A stretch of 64,000 bases of DNA from the NCBI RefSeq assembly GCF_002009175.1, contig NZ_CP018047.1:2046001-2110000 (forward strand), given 5' to 3'. This DNA comes from Streptomyces niveus. GTDB taxonomy: Bacteria; Actinomycetota; Actinomycetes; Streptomycetales; Streptomycetaceae. The number at the start of each line of letters is the position of its first letter. Positions within the stretch are counted from its first letter, which is position 1. A program made the translations under genes and the position numbers. Shown piece by piece: positions 34,880-43,480 of the stretch. Under the pieces are notes generated by a model. It saw only the letters and a list, made by a program, of their open reading frames with translations, did not search any database and had not been told where the DNA came from.

Positions 34880-35241
34880 CAGGCCACCCCCCGGGCGTGC
34901 TCGACCACGGGAGCGCCGCGTCTGGGCAGCACCACCCCGACCAGGTCGATCCGCACACCGCCCGGAGGCGGTCCGCCGCTCTTCTCCAGCCAGCAGGCCG
35001 CGAGACGCCTCAGCCGGTCCACCTTCACCGGCGTCACGGCCGCCATAGGATGCTCGAAGGAGCCTCCCCGCCGGGTCTTCACCTCACAGACGACCAGCAC
35101 GTCACCGTCGCGGGCGACGATGTCGATCTCGCCCGTCCTGCCGCACCGCCAGTTGCGGTCCAGCACGGTCATTCCCGCCGCCGCCAGCCGCCGCGCGGCC
35201 AGCCCTTCGCCGTACCGCCCGAGTGCCCCCGTCGCGTTCAT
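34879..35241 (-). CDS. yraN: UPF0102 (YraN) family predicted nuclease-like protein
   Basis: The 120-residue protein has the YraN signature: [20 protein letters not shown] near the start, then [20 protein letters not shown]. The E-D-ExK pattern belongs to the restriction-endonuclease fold. The biochemical role is unsettled, though the family is found near comM and dprA in many bacteria, which fits here. ATG 35241 has GGAGG about 10 nt upstream. Coupled to comM by TGATG. Confidence 0.92.
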   Translation of the reverse strand: MNATGALGRYGEGLAARRLAAAGMTVLDRNWRCGRTGEIDIVARDGDVLVVCEVKTRRGGSFEHPMAAVTPVKVDRLRRLAACWLEKSGGPPPGGVRIDLVGVVLPRRGAPVVEHARGVA

Positions 35242-35297
35242 GTCGGCACCACCTCCGGCACCGACTCTGAGGCGTGGACCAGGAGCGGGCGGATCCC

Positions 35298-35324
35298 GGT
35301 GGACAACTCACCGGTTGTGGATAA
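35298..35324 (-). other. pair of DnaA-box-like 9-mers
   Basis: In the 219-bp gap between yraN and the DUF2469 gene, the minus strand reads TTATCCACA (perfect) and, 9 nt on, TTGTCCACC, one base from the streptomycete consensus TTGTCCACA. They are in the same orientation. The gap holds no gene. Confidence 0.35.
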
Positions 35325-35460
35325 CTCCGTCACCCACCAGCGCACCAGGAGTCACACGGGCCGCGACCGTCACCGAAACCCCAGCCAACCCAGCCCCCCG
35401 TACACACCGCCCGCGCCGCCCGAATCACCCGCGGCACTCGATTCGCACGCGTCACACGCG

Positions 35461-35769
35461 TCACCCGCCCGGCAGCTCCAGATCGCTCTTGTTCAGCTCC
35501 TCGATGTTCACGTCCTTGAACGTGAGCACCCGCACCTGCTTGACGAACCTGGCCGGCCGGTACATGTCCCAGACCCACGCGTCCGCCATCGAGACCTCGA
35601 AGAAGACCTCGCCCTGCACCGAGTGCACCTGCATCTCGTAGTCATTGGTGAGATAGAAGCGTCGCTCGGTCTCGATCACGTATTTGAAAAGACCGACGAC
35701 ATCGCGGTACTCCCGGTAGAGCTTCAGCTCCATCTCGGTCTCGTACTTCTCGAGGTCCTCGGCGCTCAT
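35461..35769 (-). CDS. DUF2469 family protein
   Basis: The 102-residue protein starts MSAEDLEKYETEMELKLYRE and contains YRDVVGLFKYVIETERRFYL and HSVQGEVFFEVSMADAWVWD. This highly conserved actinobacterial family has no assigned reaction. It is often adjacent to signal peptidase, rnhB and yraN genes, as here. ATG 35769 is preceded by GAAGGGGAAC. It is cytoplasmic, with no signal peptide. Confidence 0.85.
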   Translation of the reverse strand: MSAEDLEKYETEMELKLYREYRDVVGLFKYVIETERRFYLTNDYEMQVHSVQGEVFFEVSMADAWVWDMYRPARFVKQVRVLTFKDVNIEELNKSDLELPGG

Positions 35770-35824
35770 GGCATGTTCCCCTTCAGCCGTACGTCCCCCT
35801 ATTGTGCTCCGGCCCCGTGCGCCC

Positions 35825-36316
35825 CTAGACGATTTCAGAGGCGAGAACCACCGGCGCACCCGGAGGACCCTCGTCGAGCAGCGTGCGCAGCAGCCCGGCG
35901 AGCCTGGTCGGATACACCGTCTCACGCGCCGTCGACAGTTCGGCGGAGGTCCACCACCTCAGCTCCGCGACACTGCGCCGCTCCAGCTCCGTCAGCCCCG
36001 CGACGGTGGTCTCGGTCTGCGCCGTACGTGCCAGGAAGTACCACTCGTCCTGATCCCAGCGCCGCCCGTCGAACGGGAAGGAGCAGGTACGGCGCCAGAG
36101 AACCGGCCCGAGCTCCACCTCTGTGATGCCCGTCTCCTCGGCCAGCTCGCGCAGCGCGGCCTCCTGCCGCGTCTCGTCGCCCTCCAGCCCGCCGCCGGGC
36201 GTGAACCACCAGTCCTTCGCGGGGTCGTCCGGCTCGTACCCGTGCAACAGCAGGATGCGGTCGTCCGGGTCGAGAAGTACGACCCGTGAGACCTTCCGCA
36301 GCGCGTCACCTTGCAA
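35825..36316 (-). CDS. NUDIX hydrolase
   Basis: The 163-residue protein has an intact Nudix box, GGGLEGDETRQEAALRELAE then ETGI (GX5EX7REUXEEXGU, near residues 41-64), and so hydrolyses some nucleoside diphosphate linked to X. The start is a TTG (36316) that overlaps the preceding signal peptidase by 11 nt; no better start in frame is seen. The substrate cannot be inferred. It is the last gene of the signal peptidase run. Confidence 0.87.
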   Translation of the reverse strand: MQGDALRKVSRVVLLDPDDRILLLHGYEPDDPAKDWWFTPGGGLEGDETRQEAALRELAEETGITEVELGPVLWRRTCSFPFDGRRWDQDEWYFLARTAQTETTVAGLTELERRSVAELRWWTSAELSTARETVYPTRLAGLLRTLLDEGPPGAPVVLASEIV

Positions 36317-37076
36317 CGGTCGACACCTCCCCGCCGGTCCGCCCCGTCGGCCCCGTACGCCGCCGCCGGCTCAGCCGCTGTGCGACCGGCCCGTACGCCG
36401 CGCCGCCCAGGATCAGCAGCGCCCCCAGGGCCACGGAGCCCACCAGCAATGTCACGGGCCCCGGCTCCGACACCCCGCCGGGCAGTGCCGCGAACGCGTC
36501 CGGACGCTCGATCAGGCCGCCCGGCGGCCACGCGACGGCGTCGATCCGCGCCGTCACCGTCGAGCGCGGCACCGAACCCTGCCCCTGGTCCTGGAGGTGG
36601 ACCCGCGAGTCCAGCGAGCCGCTGCGCTCGTCCCCGAGCAGGAAGAGCTGTCCCTTGGGGACCGTCGCCCCGAACCCGGTGGTCGACGCGAGCCCGCCCG
36701 GCATCCGCGCCACGTACGGTTCCTCGATCGACTTCCCGTTGACGCTCAGGCGCCCCTTGTCGTCGCAGCAGGCGACCTTGTCGCCCCCGACACCGACGAC
36801 CCGCTTCACCATCGGCATGTCGCCCCACTGGGCGTCCTTGAAGACCACGACATCGCCGCGCCGCACGTCGTCGCCGGATATCCGCTGCGCCAGGACCCGG
36901 TCGCCGGCCTTCACCGTCGGGTCCATCGAGTCCGTCGGCACCGTGTACGGCTGGTACTCCACCGCTCCCCAGACGAACCCGCCGAGGAAGAGCACACAGC
37001 CGACGGCCACGGCCAGCCCCGACAGCACACTGCCGAGGCGGCCGTGGCCGCCGTTCGTACGTCCTGTCCCGCTCAT
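36306..37076 (-). CDS. sipZ: type I signal peptidase (fourth of four)
   Basis: The 256-residue membrane-bound serine/lysine peptidase has an N-terminal anchor (residues about 15-37), PTDSMDPTVKAGDRVLAQR with the catalytic Ser, DMPMVKRVVGVGGDKVACCD with the catalytic Lys, and LFLLGDERSGSLDSR. A second hydrophobic helix near residues 205-232 anchors the C-terminus. The box III histidine usually seen in GDHR is Glu here (GDER), unlike its three neighbours. Corresponds to SipZ of the known streptomycete sipWXYZ cluster. Confidence 0.92.
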   Translation of the reverse strand: MSGTGRTNGGHGRLGSVLSGLAVAVGCVLFLGGFVWGAVEYQPYTVPTDSMDPTVKAGDRVLAQRISGDDVRRGDVVVFKDAQWGDMPMVKRVVGVGGDKVACCDDKGRLSVNGKSIEEPYVARMPGGLASTTGFGATVPKGQLFLLGDERSGSLDSRVHLQDQGQGSVPRSTVTARIDAVAWPPGGLIERPDAFAALPGGVSEPGPVTLLVGSVALGALLILGGAAYGPVAQRLSRRRRTGPTGRTGGEVSTVAR

Positions 37077-37136
37077 CCCAGCCGTCCCCCGTCCCGGAGA
37101 ATGATCATCGCCGGATCGGCGATCTGGGACGGCACC

Positions 37137-38102
37137 CTACCCGGCGGTACGGCCGCCGGTCAGCCTCCGCCTGCGCCAGAACACCAGCGGCAGGGCGCCG
37201 GCGACGCCGAGCACGGGCGGAGCCGCCGCCGTCGCGACAGCCGCCGCGTTGAGACCCTGCTGGTCGAACGTGTCCGGCACCGGAAGCGTCGCCAGCCTGT
37301 CGAGGGGCCAGGCGATGACGATCGCGCGGCCGACGACCTCGTCGGTGGAGACGGTGCCGTGACCGGGCAGCTCCTGGTGGTAGCGGGAGTCGAGCGAATT
37401 CTGCCGGTGGTCGCCCATCACCCAGATCCGGCCCTCGGGCACCTTGATCGGTCCGAACGGCTCGTCGTCACAGGCGGTGTTCCCGGGGAAGATGTACGAC
37501 TTCTCGTCCAGCGCCTTCCCGTTGACCTGGACACTCTCGCCCTTCTTGCACTCCACCGTGTCGCCGCCGACCGCGACGACCCTCTTGATGAGGTCCTTCT
37601 CCTCGGACGACGGCATGAGGCCGATGAAGCTGAGGAACTTCTGCGCGACGTTGGGCTCGGGCGCCTCCGTGCTGTCGAGCCAGCCGCCCGGGTCGTGGAA
37701 GACCACGACCTCGCCGCGCTCGGGCTCCGCGCCGAACCACGGCGTGAGCTTGTCCACGAGCACCCGGTCGCCACGCTGCAGCGTGTCCTGCATCGAGTCC
37801 GAGGGGATCGAGAACGCCTGCACCAGGAAGGTCTTGATCAGCAGCGCGAGCAGCAGCGCGATACCGATCAGCAGAGGCAGCTCTTTCCAGAAGGAACGCT
37901 GCTTCCGCTCGTTCGAAGCCCCGTCGTCGTCGGGCTCGCTGTCCGGCCGCTCCACCGTGTGGTCCTTCGTCGCTGCGTACGCCCCTGCGGATGGGGTCTC
38001 CGCGGCGGAACCGGCAGAACCGACGGGAGGCTCGGCAAGCTGCTCGGGCCTGTCCTCGGGCTCACCGTGTCCGGATCGTGCGCCGACGGCCAAATCCCCC
38101 AC
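37137..38102 (-). CDS. sipY: type I signal peptidase (third of four)
   Basis: The protein of about 321 residues has a long charged N-tail (residues 1-65), one helix (ELPLLIGIALLLALLIKTFL), IPSDSMQDTLQRGDRVLVDK (Ser), LIKRVVAVGGDTVECKKG (Lys) and MGDHRQNSLDSR. A C-terminal helix near residues 290-312 adds a second anchor. GTG 38102 is preferred over GTG 38108 because GAGGAG lies 5 nt from the former but abuts the latter. The 5' end overlaps the tail of sipX by about 40 nt. Confidence 0.92.
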   Translation of the reverse strand: MGDLAVGARSGHGEPEDRPEQLAEPPVGSAGSAAETPSAGAYAATKDHTVERPDSEPDDDGASNERKQRSFWKELPLLIGIALLLALLIKTFLVQAFSIPSDSMQDTLQRGDRVLVDKLTPWFGAEPERGEVVVFHDPGGWLDSTEAPEPNVAQKFLSFIGLMPSSEEKDLIKRVVAVGGDTVECKKGESVQVNGKALDEKSYIFPGNTACDDEPFGPIKVPEGRIWVMGDHRQNSLDSRYHQELPGHGTVSTDEVVGRAIVIAWPLDRLATLPVPDTFDQQGLNAAAVATAAAPPVLGVAGALPLVFWRRRRLTGGRTAG

Positions 38103-39066
38103 ATCCACTCCTCACTCCGTGCAACTGCCCGCTCCGGAGACGGAGCAGGCCCACTACTCCCATAACGAGCGGGAGTTCCGCAGGGGTCGGGAGCAGGATT
38201 ATTCCGTTCGGATCCTGAGAGGACACACTATTCGAAGGGCCGAGCGCCGTGGTCGGTGCGGCGCGCGCGTCCGGTACGGAGGCGTACGTCTCCGGCTCCT
38301 CCAGGCGCCGCCAGTGGCCCAGCGGCCAGGCGATGACGACGGCCCGTCCGACGACCTCGTCCTCCGACACGGTGCCGCGGAACGCCTCGTCGAGATGGAA
38401 GCGCGAGTCGGCCGAGTTCGACCGGTGGTCGCCCATCACGAAGATCCGGCCCGCCGGCACCTTCACCTCGAAGTCGAGCTTCGACGGCGGGTTGCCGGGA
38501 TTCAGATACGGCTCCGTCAACGGTACGCCGTTGACGACGATGCGCCCGTCCTTGTCGCAGCACTTCACTGTGTCGCCGCCCACGGCGACGACACGCTTGA
38601 TCAGGTCCTGCTCGTCGGCGGAGGGCAGCAGGCCGATGAAGGTGAGGGCCTGCTTGACCTGCTTGACGACGACGGGGTCGTCCTGGGGTACCTCTGTCTC
38701 CTCCTGGAGCCAGCCGCCGGGGTCCTTGAACACGACGACGTCGCCGCGCTCGGGGCGGGAGCCGAACCAGGGCGTCAGCTTGTCGACGAGCACCCGGTCG
38801 TCGATCCGGATCGTCTGCTCCATGGATCCGGAGGGGATCACGAAGGCCTGGACGAGGAAGGTCTTCAGTACGAGGGCGATCAGGAGCGCCACGGTGATCA
38901 GGAGTGGGATCTCCGTCATCGCGGAGCGGCGGCGGCGCCGTTTCACCTTGCGGGCGAGCCTGCGCCGCTCCGCGCGCCCCGGCAGGGAGCGTCCCGCGGT
39001 GGGTCTGGTGCCTGTCGGCAGCCGGGTGTCGGCCCGGTGGCCCCCGGGCCGTCCTCGGTTACCCAT
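38062..39066 (-). CDS. sipX: type I signal peptidase (second of four)
   Basis: The 334-residue protein opens with a basic tail (RRLARKVKRRRRR), a helix (MTEIPLLITVALLIALVLKT), then IPSGSMEQTIRIDDRVLVDK (Ser), LIKRVVAVGGDTVKCCDKDG (Lys) and VMGDHRSNSADSR. The ATG at 39066 overlaps the sipW stop by 8 nt. The last 40 residues are Gly/Arg-rich with one hydrophobic stretch and overlap sipY. It removes signal peptides from secreted proteins at the outer face of the membrane. Confidence 0.92.
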   Translation of the reverse strand: MGNRGRPGGHRADTRLPTGTRPTAGRSLPGRAERRRLARKVKRRRRRSAMTEIPLLITVALLIALVLKTFLVQAFVIPSGSMEQTIRIDDRVLVDKLTPWFGSRPERGDVVVFKDPGGWLQEETEVPQDDPVVVKQVKQALTFIGLLPSADEQDLIKRVVAVGGDTVKCCDKDGRIVVNGVPLTEPYLNPGNPPSKLDFEVKVPAGRIFVMGDHRSNSADSRFHLDEAFRGTVSEDEVVGRAVVIAWPLGHWRRLEEPETYASVPDARAAPTTALGPSNSVSSQDPNGIILLPTPAELPLVMGVVGLLRLRSGQLHGVRSGCGGFGRRRTIRTR

Positions 39067-39835
39067 GGGCGCCGTCCGGGTCCCGTACGTCTCTGAACGC
39101 GTCGGTGGGCTCCAGTGAGGTCCAGCGGCCGAGCGGCCAGCCGATCCAGTCCACCCGCCCGATGACCTTGTCGACGGGCACCGTGCCACCGCCGGGCTCG
39201 CCCAAGTGGTCGCGGGAGTCGCGGGAGTTGCTGCGGTGGTCGCCCATGACCCAGAGGGTTCCGGAGGGCACGACGATGTCGAAGGGCGCGCTGGACGGCG
39301 CGTCGCCGAAGTACACGTACCGCTCCTCGATCGCCCGGCCGTTCACCTCGACCTTGCCCCCCTCGTCGCAGCAGACCACCCGGTCGCCCCCCACGCCGAC
39401 CACGCGCTTCACGAAATCGGTCTCGGCGGGCTCGGCGAGACCGAGGGCCGCGGCCGCCCCGTGCGCGAGCCCGGTGAGGGGGTTCTCCGGCGCCGGCTCC
39501 TGGACGAAGGACCCGGTGCCGTCGAAGACGACCACATCACCGCGCCGCGGTTCGGTACCGAAACGGTACGCCAACTTGTTGACCAGTACCCGGTCCCCGA
39601 CCTGGAGACCCGGCTCCATGGAGCCGCTGGGGATCAGGAAGGGCTGCACGACGAAGGCGCTGAACAGCAGGAGAGAGGCCGTGCCGAGCACGCCCAGCAC
39701 CGCGGCCCTGCGCCATGACAGATCTCTCAGAAACTCCGGGAGGCCCGGCATACGCACGGAGCGCGACCCCTCTTCCTTCCCTGTGGCGGGTGTGGAAGAA
39801 GGGTCGCGCTCAGAGTGCTGTGGTTCGGTGTCCAT
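39059..39835 (-). CDS. sipW: type I signal peptidase (first of four)
   Basis: The 258-residue protein has a single N-terminal helix (AAVLGVLGTASLLLFSAFVV), IPSGSMEPGLQVGDRVLVNK (Ser), DFVKRVVGVGGDRVVCCDEG (Lys) and MGDHRSNSRDSR. It lacks a C-terminal anchor, unlike sipY and sipZ. The first 25 codons contain a long inverted repeat (see separate entry). It heads the four-gene sip operon downstream of rplS. Confidence 0.92.
   Translation of the reverse strand: MDTEPQHSERDPSSTPATGKEEGSRSVRMPGLPEFLRDLSWRRAAVLGVLGTASLLLFSAFVVQPFLIPSGSMEPGLQVGDRVLVNKLAYRFGTEPRRGDVVVFDGTGSFVQEPAPENPLTGLAHGAAAALGLAEPAETDFVKRVVGVGGDRVVCCDEGGKVEVNGRAIEERYVYFGDAPSSAPFDIVVPSGTLWVMGDHRSNSRDSRDHLGEPGGGTVPVDKVIGRVDWIGWPLGRWTSLEPTDAFRDVRDPDGAHG
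39759..39811 (-). repeat. 18-bp inverted repeat inside the start of sipW
   Basis: GAGCGCGACCCcTCTTCC (39,759-39,776) and GGAAGAaGGGTCGCGCTC (39,794-39,811) pair over 17 of 18 positions with a 17-nt loop. The stem lies 24-76 nt into the sipW coding sequence and encodes ERDPSSTPATGKEEGSRS. On the mRNA it would be a very stable hairpin. Confidence 0.75.
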
Positions 39836-39894
39836 CGGGCTCAGAGCTTATCCGGCCGTCCGGTGGAACCCTGCGCGAGATTCGAGCCCGGGGC

Positions 39895-40245
39895 TCAGTT
39901 GTCGCGCTTCTCCTTGATCTTCGCGGCCTTGCCGCGCAGCTCACGGAGGTAATAGAGCTTGGCGCGACGTACGTCACCACGGCTGACGAGCTCGATCTTC
40001 TCGAAGATCGGGCTGTGCACCGGGAAGGTGCGCTCGACGCCGACGGAGAAGGAGACCTTGCGGACCGTGAAGGTCTCGCGGACGCCCGAGCCCTGCCGGC
40101 GGATGACAACACCCTTGAACTGCTGGATACGGGAGCGGTTGCCCTCGATGACACGTACGTGGACGTTCACGGTGTCGCCGGGACGGAACGCGGGGAGGTC
40201 GCTGCGCAGCGACGCCGCGTCGACGGTGTCGAGCAGGTGAGCCAT
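39895..40245 (-). CDS. rplS: 50S ribosomal protein L19
   Basis: The 116-residue protein contains [60 protein letters not shown] and the C-terminal [18 protein letters not shown], all typical of L19, which sits at the 30S-50S interface. ATG 40245 gives the standard length; the longer in-frame start at 40272 is not needed. It ends the rpsP-khpA-rimM-trmD-rplS run. Confidence 0.97.
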   Translation of the reverse strand: MAHLLDTVDAASLRSDLPAFRPGDTVNVHVRVIEGNRSRIQQFKGVVIRRQGSGVRETFTVRKVSFSVGVERTFPVHSPIFEKIELVSRGDVRRAKLYYLRELRGKAAKIKEKRDN

Positions 40246-40376
40246 GATGGTCTGCTTCCTCGCTGATGCCACAGGTCATCAACGGAATGTCGAAAGGAAA
40301 GTTCGGAGCGCCGTTCGCGTCGGGTGGGCGTCGTTCCCCCTGTGGCAGGGGCGCGCACCGGACGTACGGCAGCGGC

Positions 40377-41216
40377 TCATTCTTCCATGGCCTCGGGCCT
40401 GCGCCAAAATCGGCCACCGGGCTCCGGGGCCCAGCCCATGATGGAGAGTGTCTCGCGGTCCTTCTTGTCGAAGGCTGCGGCGTCACAACGCTCGATCATG
40501 TCGGGCCTGTTGAGCGCCGTACGACGGAAAGCCTCGTCCCGTCGCCACCGCGCGATCTTGCTGTGATGACCGCTGAGCAGAATGTCCGGGATGGTGCGCC
40601 CGCGCCATTCCGGGGGCTTCGTGTAGACGGGGCCTTCGAGCAGGTCGGCCATCGCTCCGGGGGCGAACGAGTCGTCGCGGTGGGACTCGGCGTTGCCCAG
40701 GACGCCGGGCAGCAGCCGTGCGACGGCCTCCGTGATGACGAGTACGGCCGCCTCGCCACCGGCGAGGACGTAGTCGCCGATGGATACCTCGTACACCGGC
40801 ATCCGCGTCGCGTACTCGTCGACGACGCGGCGATCGATGCCCTCGTACCGGGCCGGCGCGAAGATGAGCCAGGGCCGCTCGGAGAGCTCGACGGCGAGCT
40901 CCTGGGTGAAGGGGCGGCCGCTGGGGGTGGGAACGACCAGCACGGGGGCGTGAGCGCCCGCCTCGTAGCCGTCCGCGATCGTCTCGTCCAGGGCGTCGCC
41001 CCAGGGGCCGGTCTTCATGACCATGCCGGGGCCGCCGCCGTACGGGGTGTCGTCGACCGTGTTGTGCCGGTCGTACGTCCACTCCCGGAGGTCGTGCACC
41101 TGGACGTCGAGGCGGCCACGCGCGCGTGCCTTGCCGACGAGGGACACGTTCAGCGGTTCGAGGTACTCAGGGAAGATCGTGATCACGTCGGTCCGCAGGG
41201 TGCCGCCGTACGTCAT
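40377..41216 (-). CDS. trmD: tRNA (guanine(37)-N(1))-methyltransferase
   Basis: The 279-residue SPOUT enzyme methylates G37 of tRNAs read at CNN codons, preventing frameshifts. The trefoil-knot signatures [45 protein letters not shown] and [12 protein letters not shown] are present. The ATG overlaps the rimM stop (ATGA). The C-terminus is about 30 residues longer than in E. coli. Confidence 0.96.
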   Translation of the reverse strand: MTYGGTLRTDVITIFPEYLEPLNVSLVGKARARGRLDVQVHDLREWTYDRHNTVDDTPYGGGPGMVMKTGPWGDALDETIADGYEAGAHAPVLVVPTPSGRPFTQELAVELSERPWLIFAPARYEGIDRRVVDEYATRMPVYEVSIGDYVLAGGEAAVLVITEAVARLLPGVLGNAESHRDDSFAPGAMADLLEGPVYTKPPEWRGRTIPDILLSGHHSKIARWRRDEAFRRTALNRPDMIERCDAAAFDKKDRETLSIMGWAPEPGGRFWRRPEAMEE

Positions 41217-41833
41217 GTCGACCCGCCCTTGGCCGCACCGTCGGGGCCGCTGTCATCGTGATTGTCGCCATCGGAGTTGTCGTCCCCGGCGCTGTCGGCG
41301 GGGGCGGCGACCACGGCGTTGTCGTCGATGAGGCCGGGCGGCGGGTCGATCACGGCCTTCTGTTCCACCAGGTCGATGTCGGTCACGATCTCCTCCACGA
41401 AGGGGATCATGACCTCGGTGCCGTCGGGGCGCTCCACGATGAACAGGTCCTGCGACGGGAGGTGGGTGATCTCGGTGATCCGGCCGACCTCCGTGCCGTC
41501 CGCCAGGACGACGTCCAGGTCCATGAGCTGGTGGTCGTAGTACTCGTCCGGGTCCTCCGGCATGTCCTCCGGGTCCACCTCGGCGATGAGCAGGGTGTTG
41601 CGCAGGGCCTCTGCGCCCGTACGGTCGCTCACCCCCGCGAAGCGCAGCAGCAGCCTGCCGCTGTGTACCCGGCCGGTCTCGATCGTCAGGGGCCCCGTGG
41701 AGGCCGGTTCGGTGGCCAGTACTGCTCCGGGGCCGAGCCGCAGCTCCGGCTCGTCCGTACGCACCTCGACGGTGACCTCGCCCTTGATGCCGTGGGCACG
41801 TCCGATCCGCGCGACTACCAACTGCACTTGCAC
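41213..41833 (-). CDS. rimM: 16S rRNA processing protein RimM
   Basis: The 206-residue protein binds S19 and helps mature the 30S head. It shows the N-terminal beta-barrel ([20 protein letters not shown]) and the PRC-barrel half ([52 protein letters not shown]). The last 30 residues are an acidic Asp/Asn/Gly-rich extension. GTG 41833 or 41827 may start; the former has AGGGA about 4 nt away. Coupled to trmD. Confidence 0.95.
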   Translation of the reverse strand: MQVQLVVARIGRAHGIKGEVTVEVRTDEPELRLGPGAVLATEPASTGPLTIETGRVHSGRLLLRFAGVSDRTGAEALRNTLLIAEVDPEDMPEDPDEYYDHQLMDLDVVLADGTEVGRITEITHLPSQDLFIVERPDGTEVMIPFVEEIVTDIDLVEQKAVIDPPPGLIDDNAVVAAPADSAGDDNSDGDNHDDSGPDGAAKGGST

Positions 41834-41991
41834 ACGTCCCTGTTCTCCAACTTCTGCGACTTCTGTGGCTACTTCGGCGTTGACGCGGCGGCGGAGAGGC
41901 GCCGCGGCGTGCCGCTCGCGCGCCGCCGCGAAGACGACAAAGACCGGGGAGGGCGATGGCCCTCCCCGGCCCGTGCCGGTTCACAACTGTG

Positions 41992-42231
41992 TCAGCGGAC
42001 CTGATCCACGTCGACGAGGTCGACACGGATGCCACGGCCGCCGATCGCGCCCACGACGGTGCGCAGTGCGCGTGCGGTGCGGCCGTTGCGGCCGATCACC
42101 TTGCCGAGGTCGTCGGGATGCACCCGTACCTCGAGCACACGTCCACGGCGCAGGGTGCGCGAGGCGACCTGCACATCGTCCGGGTTGTCGACGATGCCCT
42201 TCACGAGGTGCTCGAGAGCCTCCTCGAGCAT
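41992..42231 (-). CDS. khpA: KH-domain RNA-binding protein
   Basis: The 79-residue single-KH protein carries HPDDLGKVIGRNGRTARALR with the GxxG-type RNA loop (GRNG). It matches KhpA, encoded between rpsP and rimM in most Gram-positive bacteria, which binds structured RNAs with KhpB. ATG 42231 is 3 nt after the rpsP stop, and a 158-nt gap then precedes rimM. Confidence 0.95.
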   Translation of the reverse strand: MLEEALEHLVKGIVDNPDDVQVASRTLRRGRVLEVRVHPDDLGKVIGRNGRTARALRTVVGAIGGRGIRVDLVDVDQVR

Positions 42232-42233
42232 GC

Positions 42234-42674
42234 TCAGGCCTCGGTCGGCTCAGCGGCGGGCGCCGAAGCGTCGGCGTCGTCCGCCTTCTTGTCCGCCTTC
42301 TTCGCCTTGGGGGTGATGGCATCACCCTTGGGCTCGTCGCCGTCCTTGGCGAGAGACTCGAAGAGGGCACGCTTGTCGGCCTTCGGCTCCGGCTGGAGCA
42401 GCGGCGCCGGCGCGGGCAGGCCCTTGTGCGCCTGCCAGTCGCCCGTGAGCTTGAGGATCGCGAGAACCGGCTCGGTCGGCTGGGCGCCGACGGACAGCCA
42501 GTAACGCGCGCGGTCCGAGTCGACCTCGATGCGCGACGGGTTCTGCACCGGGTGGTACAGACCGATCTCCTCGATCGCACGGCCGTCACGGCGGGTGCGG
42601 GAGTTGGCGACGATGATGCGGTAGTGAGGCGAACGGATCTTGCCCAGACGCTTCAGCTTGATCTTGACTGCCAC
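42234..42674 (-). CDS. rpsP: 30S ribosomal protein S16
   Basis: The 146-residue protein starts [20 protein letters not shown] followed by [20 protein letters not shown] and [17 protein letters not shown], the full S16 core in the first 85 residues. The remaining 60 residues are a Lys/Asp/Ala-rich tail common in actinobacteria. GTG 42674 is chosen because GGAGAG precedes it and it begins the conserved core. First gene of the ribosomal run. Confidence 0.97.
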   Translation of the reverse strand: MAVKIKLKRLGKIRSPHYRIIVANSRTRRDGRAIEEIGLYHPVQNPSRIEVDSDRARYWLSVGAQPTEPVLAILKLTGDWQAHKGLPAPAPLLQPEPKADKRALFESLAKDGDEPKGDAITPKAKKADKKADDADASAPAAEPTEA

Positions 42675-42886
42675 GGAAGTGGTCTCTCCTGGATCTTGAC
42701 GTGGTTGGGCACATCGACATGCCGCGTGGGGTTGCGGTACTCGTGTGCCCGATGGACGCGTCAGCCGGAGGAGAGAGGGGTCCTGTGCGACTGTCGAGTA
42801 CAGCTGGCCATTGTGCCACACGCCCGGGGCGCGCCGCGCCCCGCCCGACCGGGGCGACTCCGGGGCCGGGCGGGCGTCGGTGGTGC

Positions 42887-43480
42887 TCAACTCGCAGCGG
42901 CGACCACTTCCGGAATGCGGAACGGCTTGCCACAGCCGCCGCAGACGATCGGGGCCTGCGCGAGGACCGACGGAACGACGCGTACGTTACGGCCGCAGTC
43001 ACAGACCGCCTTCACACGTACGCCGCCGCCCGACGAGCCGTGTCGCGCGGCGGGGCCGCGGAAGCTGCGCTCGGTGTCGGACGTCGTCGCGACCGTGTGC
43101 GCCGCCAGCGCGCGCTGAAGCCGCTCGATGGTGGGGCGATAGCGCCGTCTCGCCTCCGGGTTCAGCGAGACCAGGGAGAAACCGCTGCTGGGATGCGGCT
43201 CCTCGGAATGGTCCAGGCCCAACTCCTCGGCGATCGCGAGGAATCGGCGGTTGTGGTAGCGGCCCGCCCGGGAGGTGTCTCGGACACCCCGGGCAGCGGC
43301 GATGCCGTGGACTGCCTCGTGAAGCAGTCGCTCGAAGGAGAGCTCGGCGCCGCAGGCGGACGACGATTCTCCGATCAGGGACTCTGGCGCGGCAAGATCG
43401 GGCAGCTCGGTGTGGTACCGCTGAATCTCGGCCCACGCCTGCGCCAGCTCTGCGGCGAGAACAGGTGGTGTCGTGCTCAC
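42887..43480 (-). CDS. HExxH zinc-protease-like protein with C-terminal zinc ribbon
   Basis: The 197-residue protein has [20 protein letters not shown] with HEAVH at residues 54-58, and [20 protein letters not shown] after it, a layout like SprT/minimal metallopeptidases (third ligand probably His in YHNRRF). The C-terminus holds CDCG and CGGCGKPF, a zinc-ribbon-like pair. A conserved streptomycete hypothetical; the substrate is unknown. GTG 43480 has a weak ribosome binding site. Confidence 0.65.
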   Translation of the reverse strand: MSTTPPVLAAELAQAWAEIQRYHTELPDLAAPESLIGESSSACGAELSFERLLHEAVHGIAAARGVRDTSRAGRYHNRRFLAIAEELGLDHSEEPHPSSGFSLVSLNPEARRRYRPTIERLQRALAAHTVATTSDTERSFRGPAARHGSSGGGVRVKAVCDCGRNVRVVPSVLAQAPIVCGGCGKPFRIPEVVAAAS

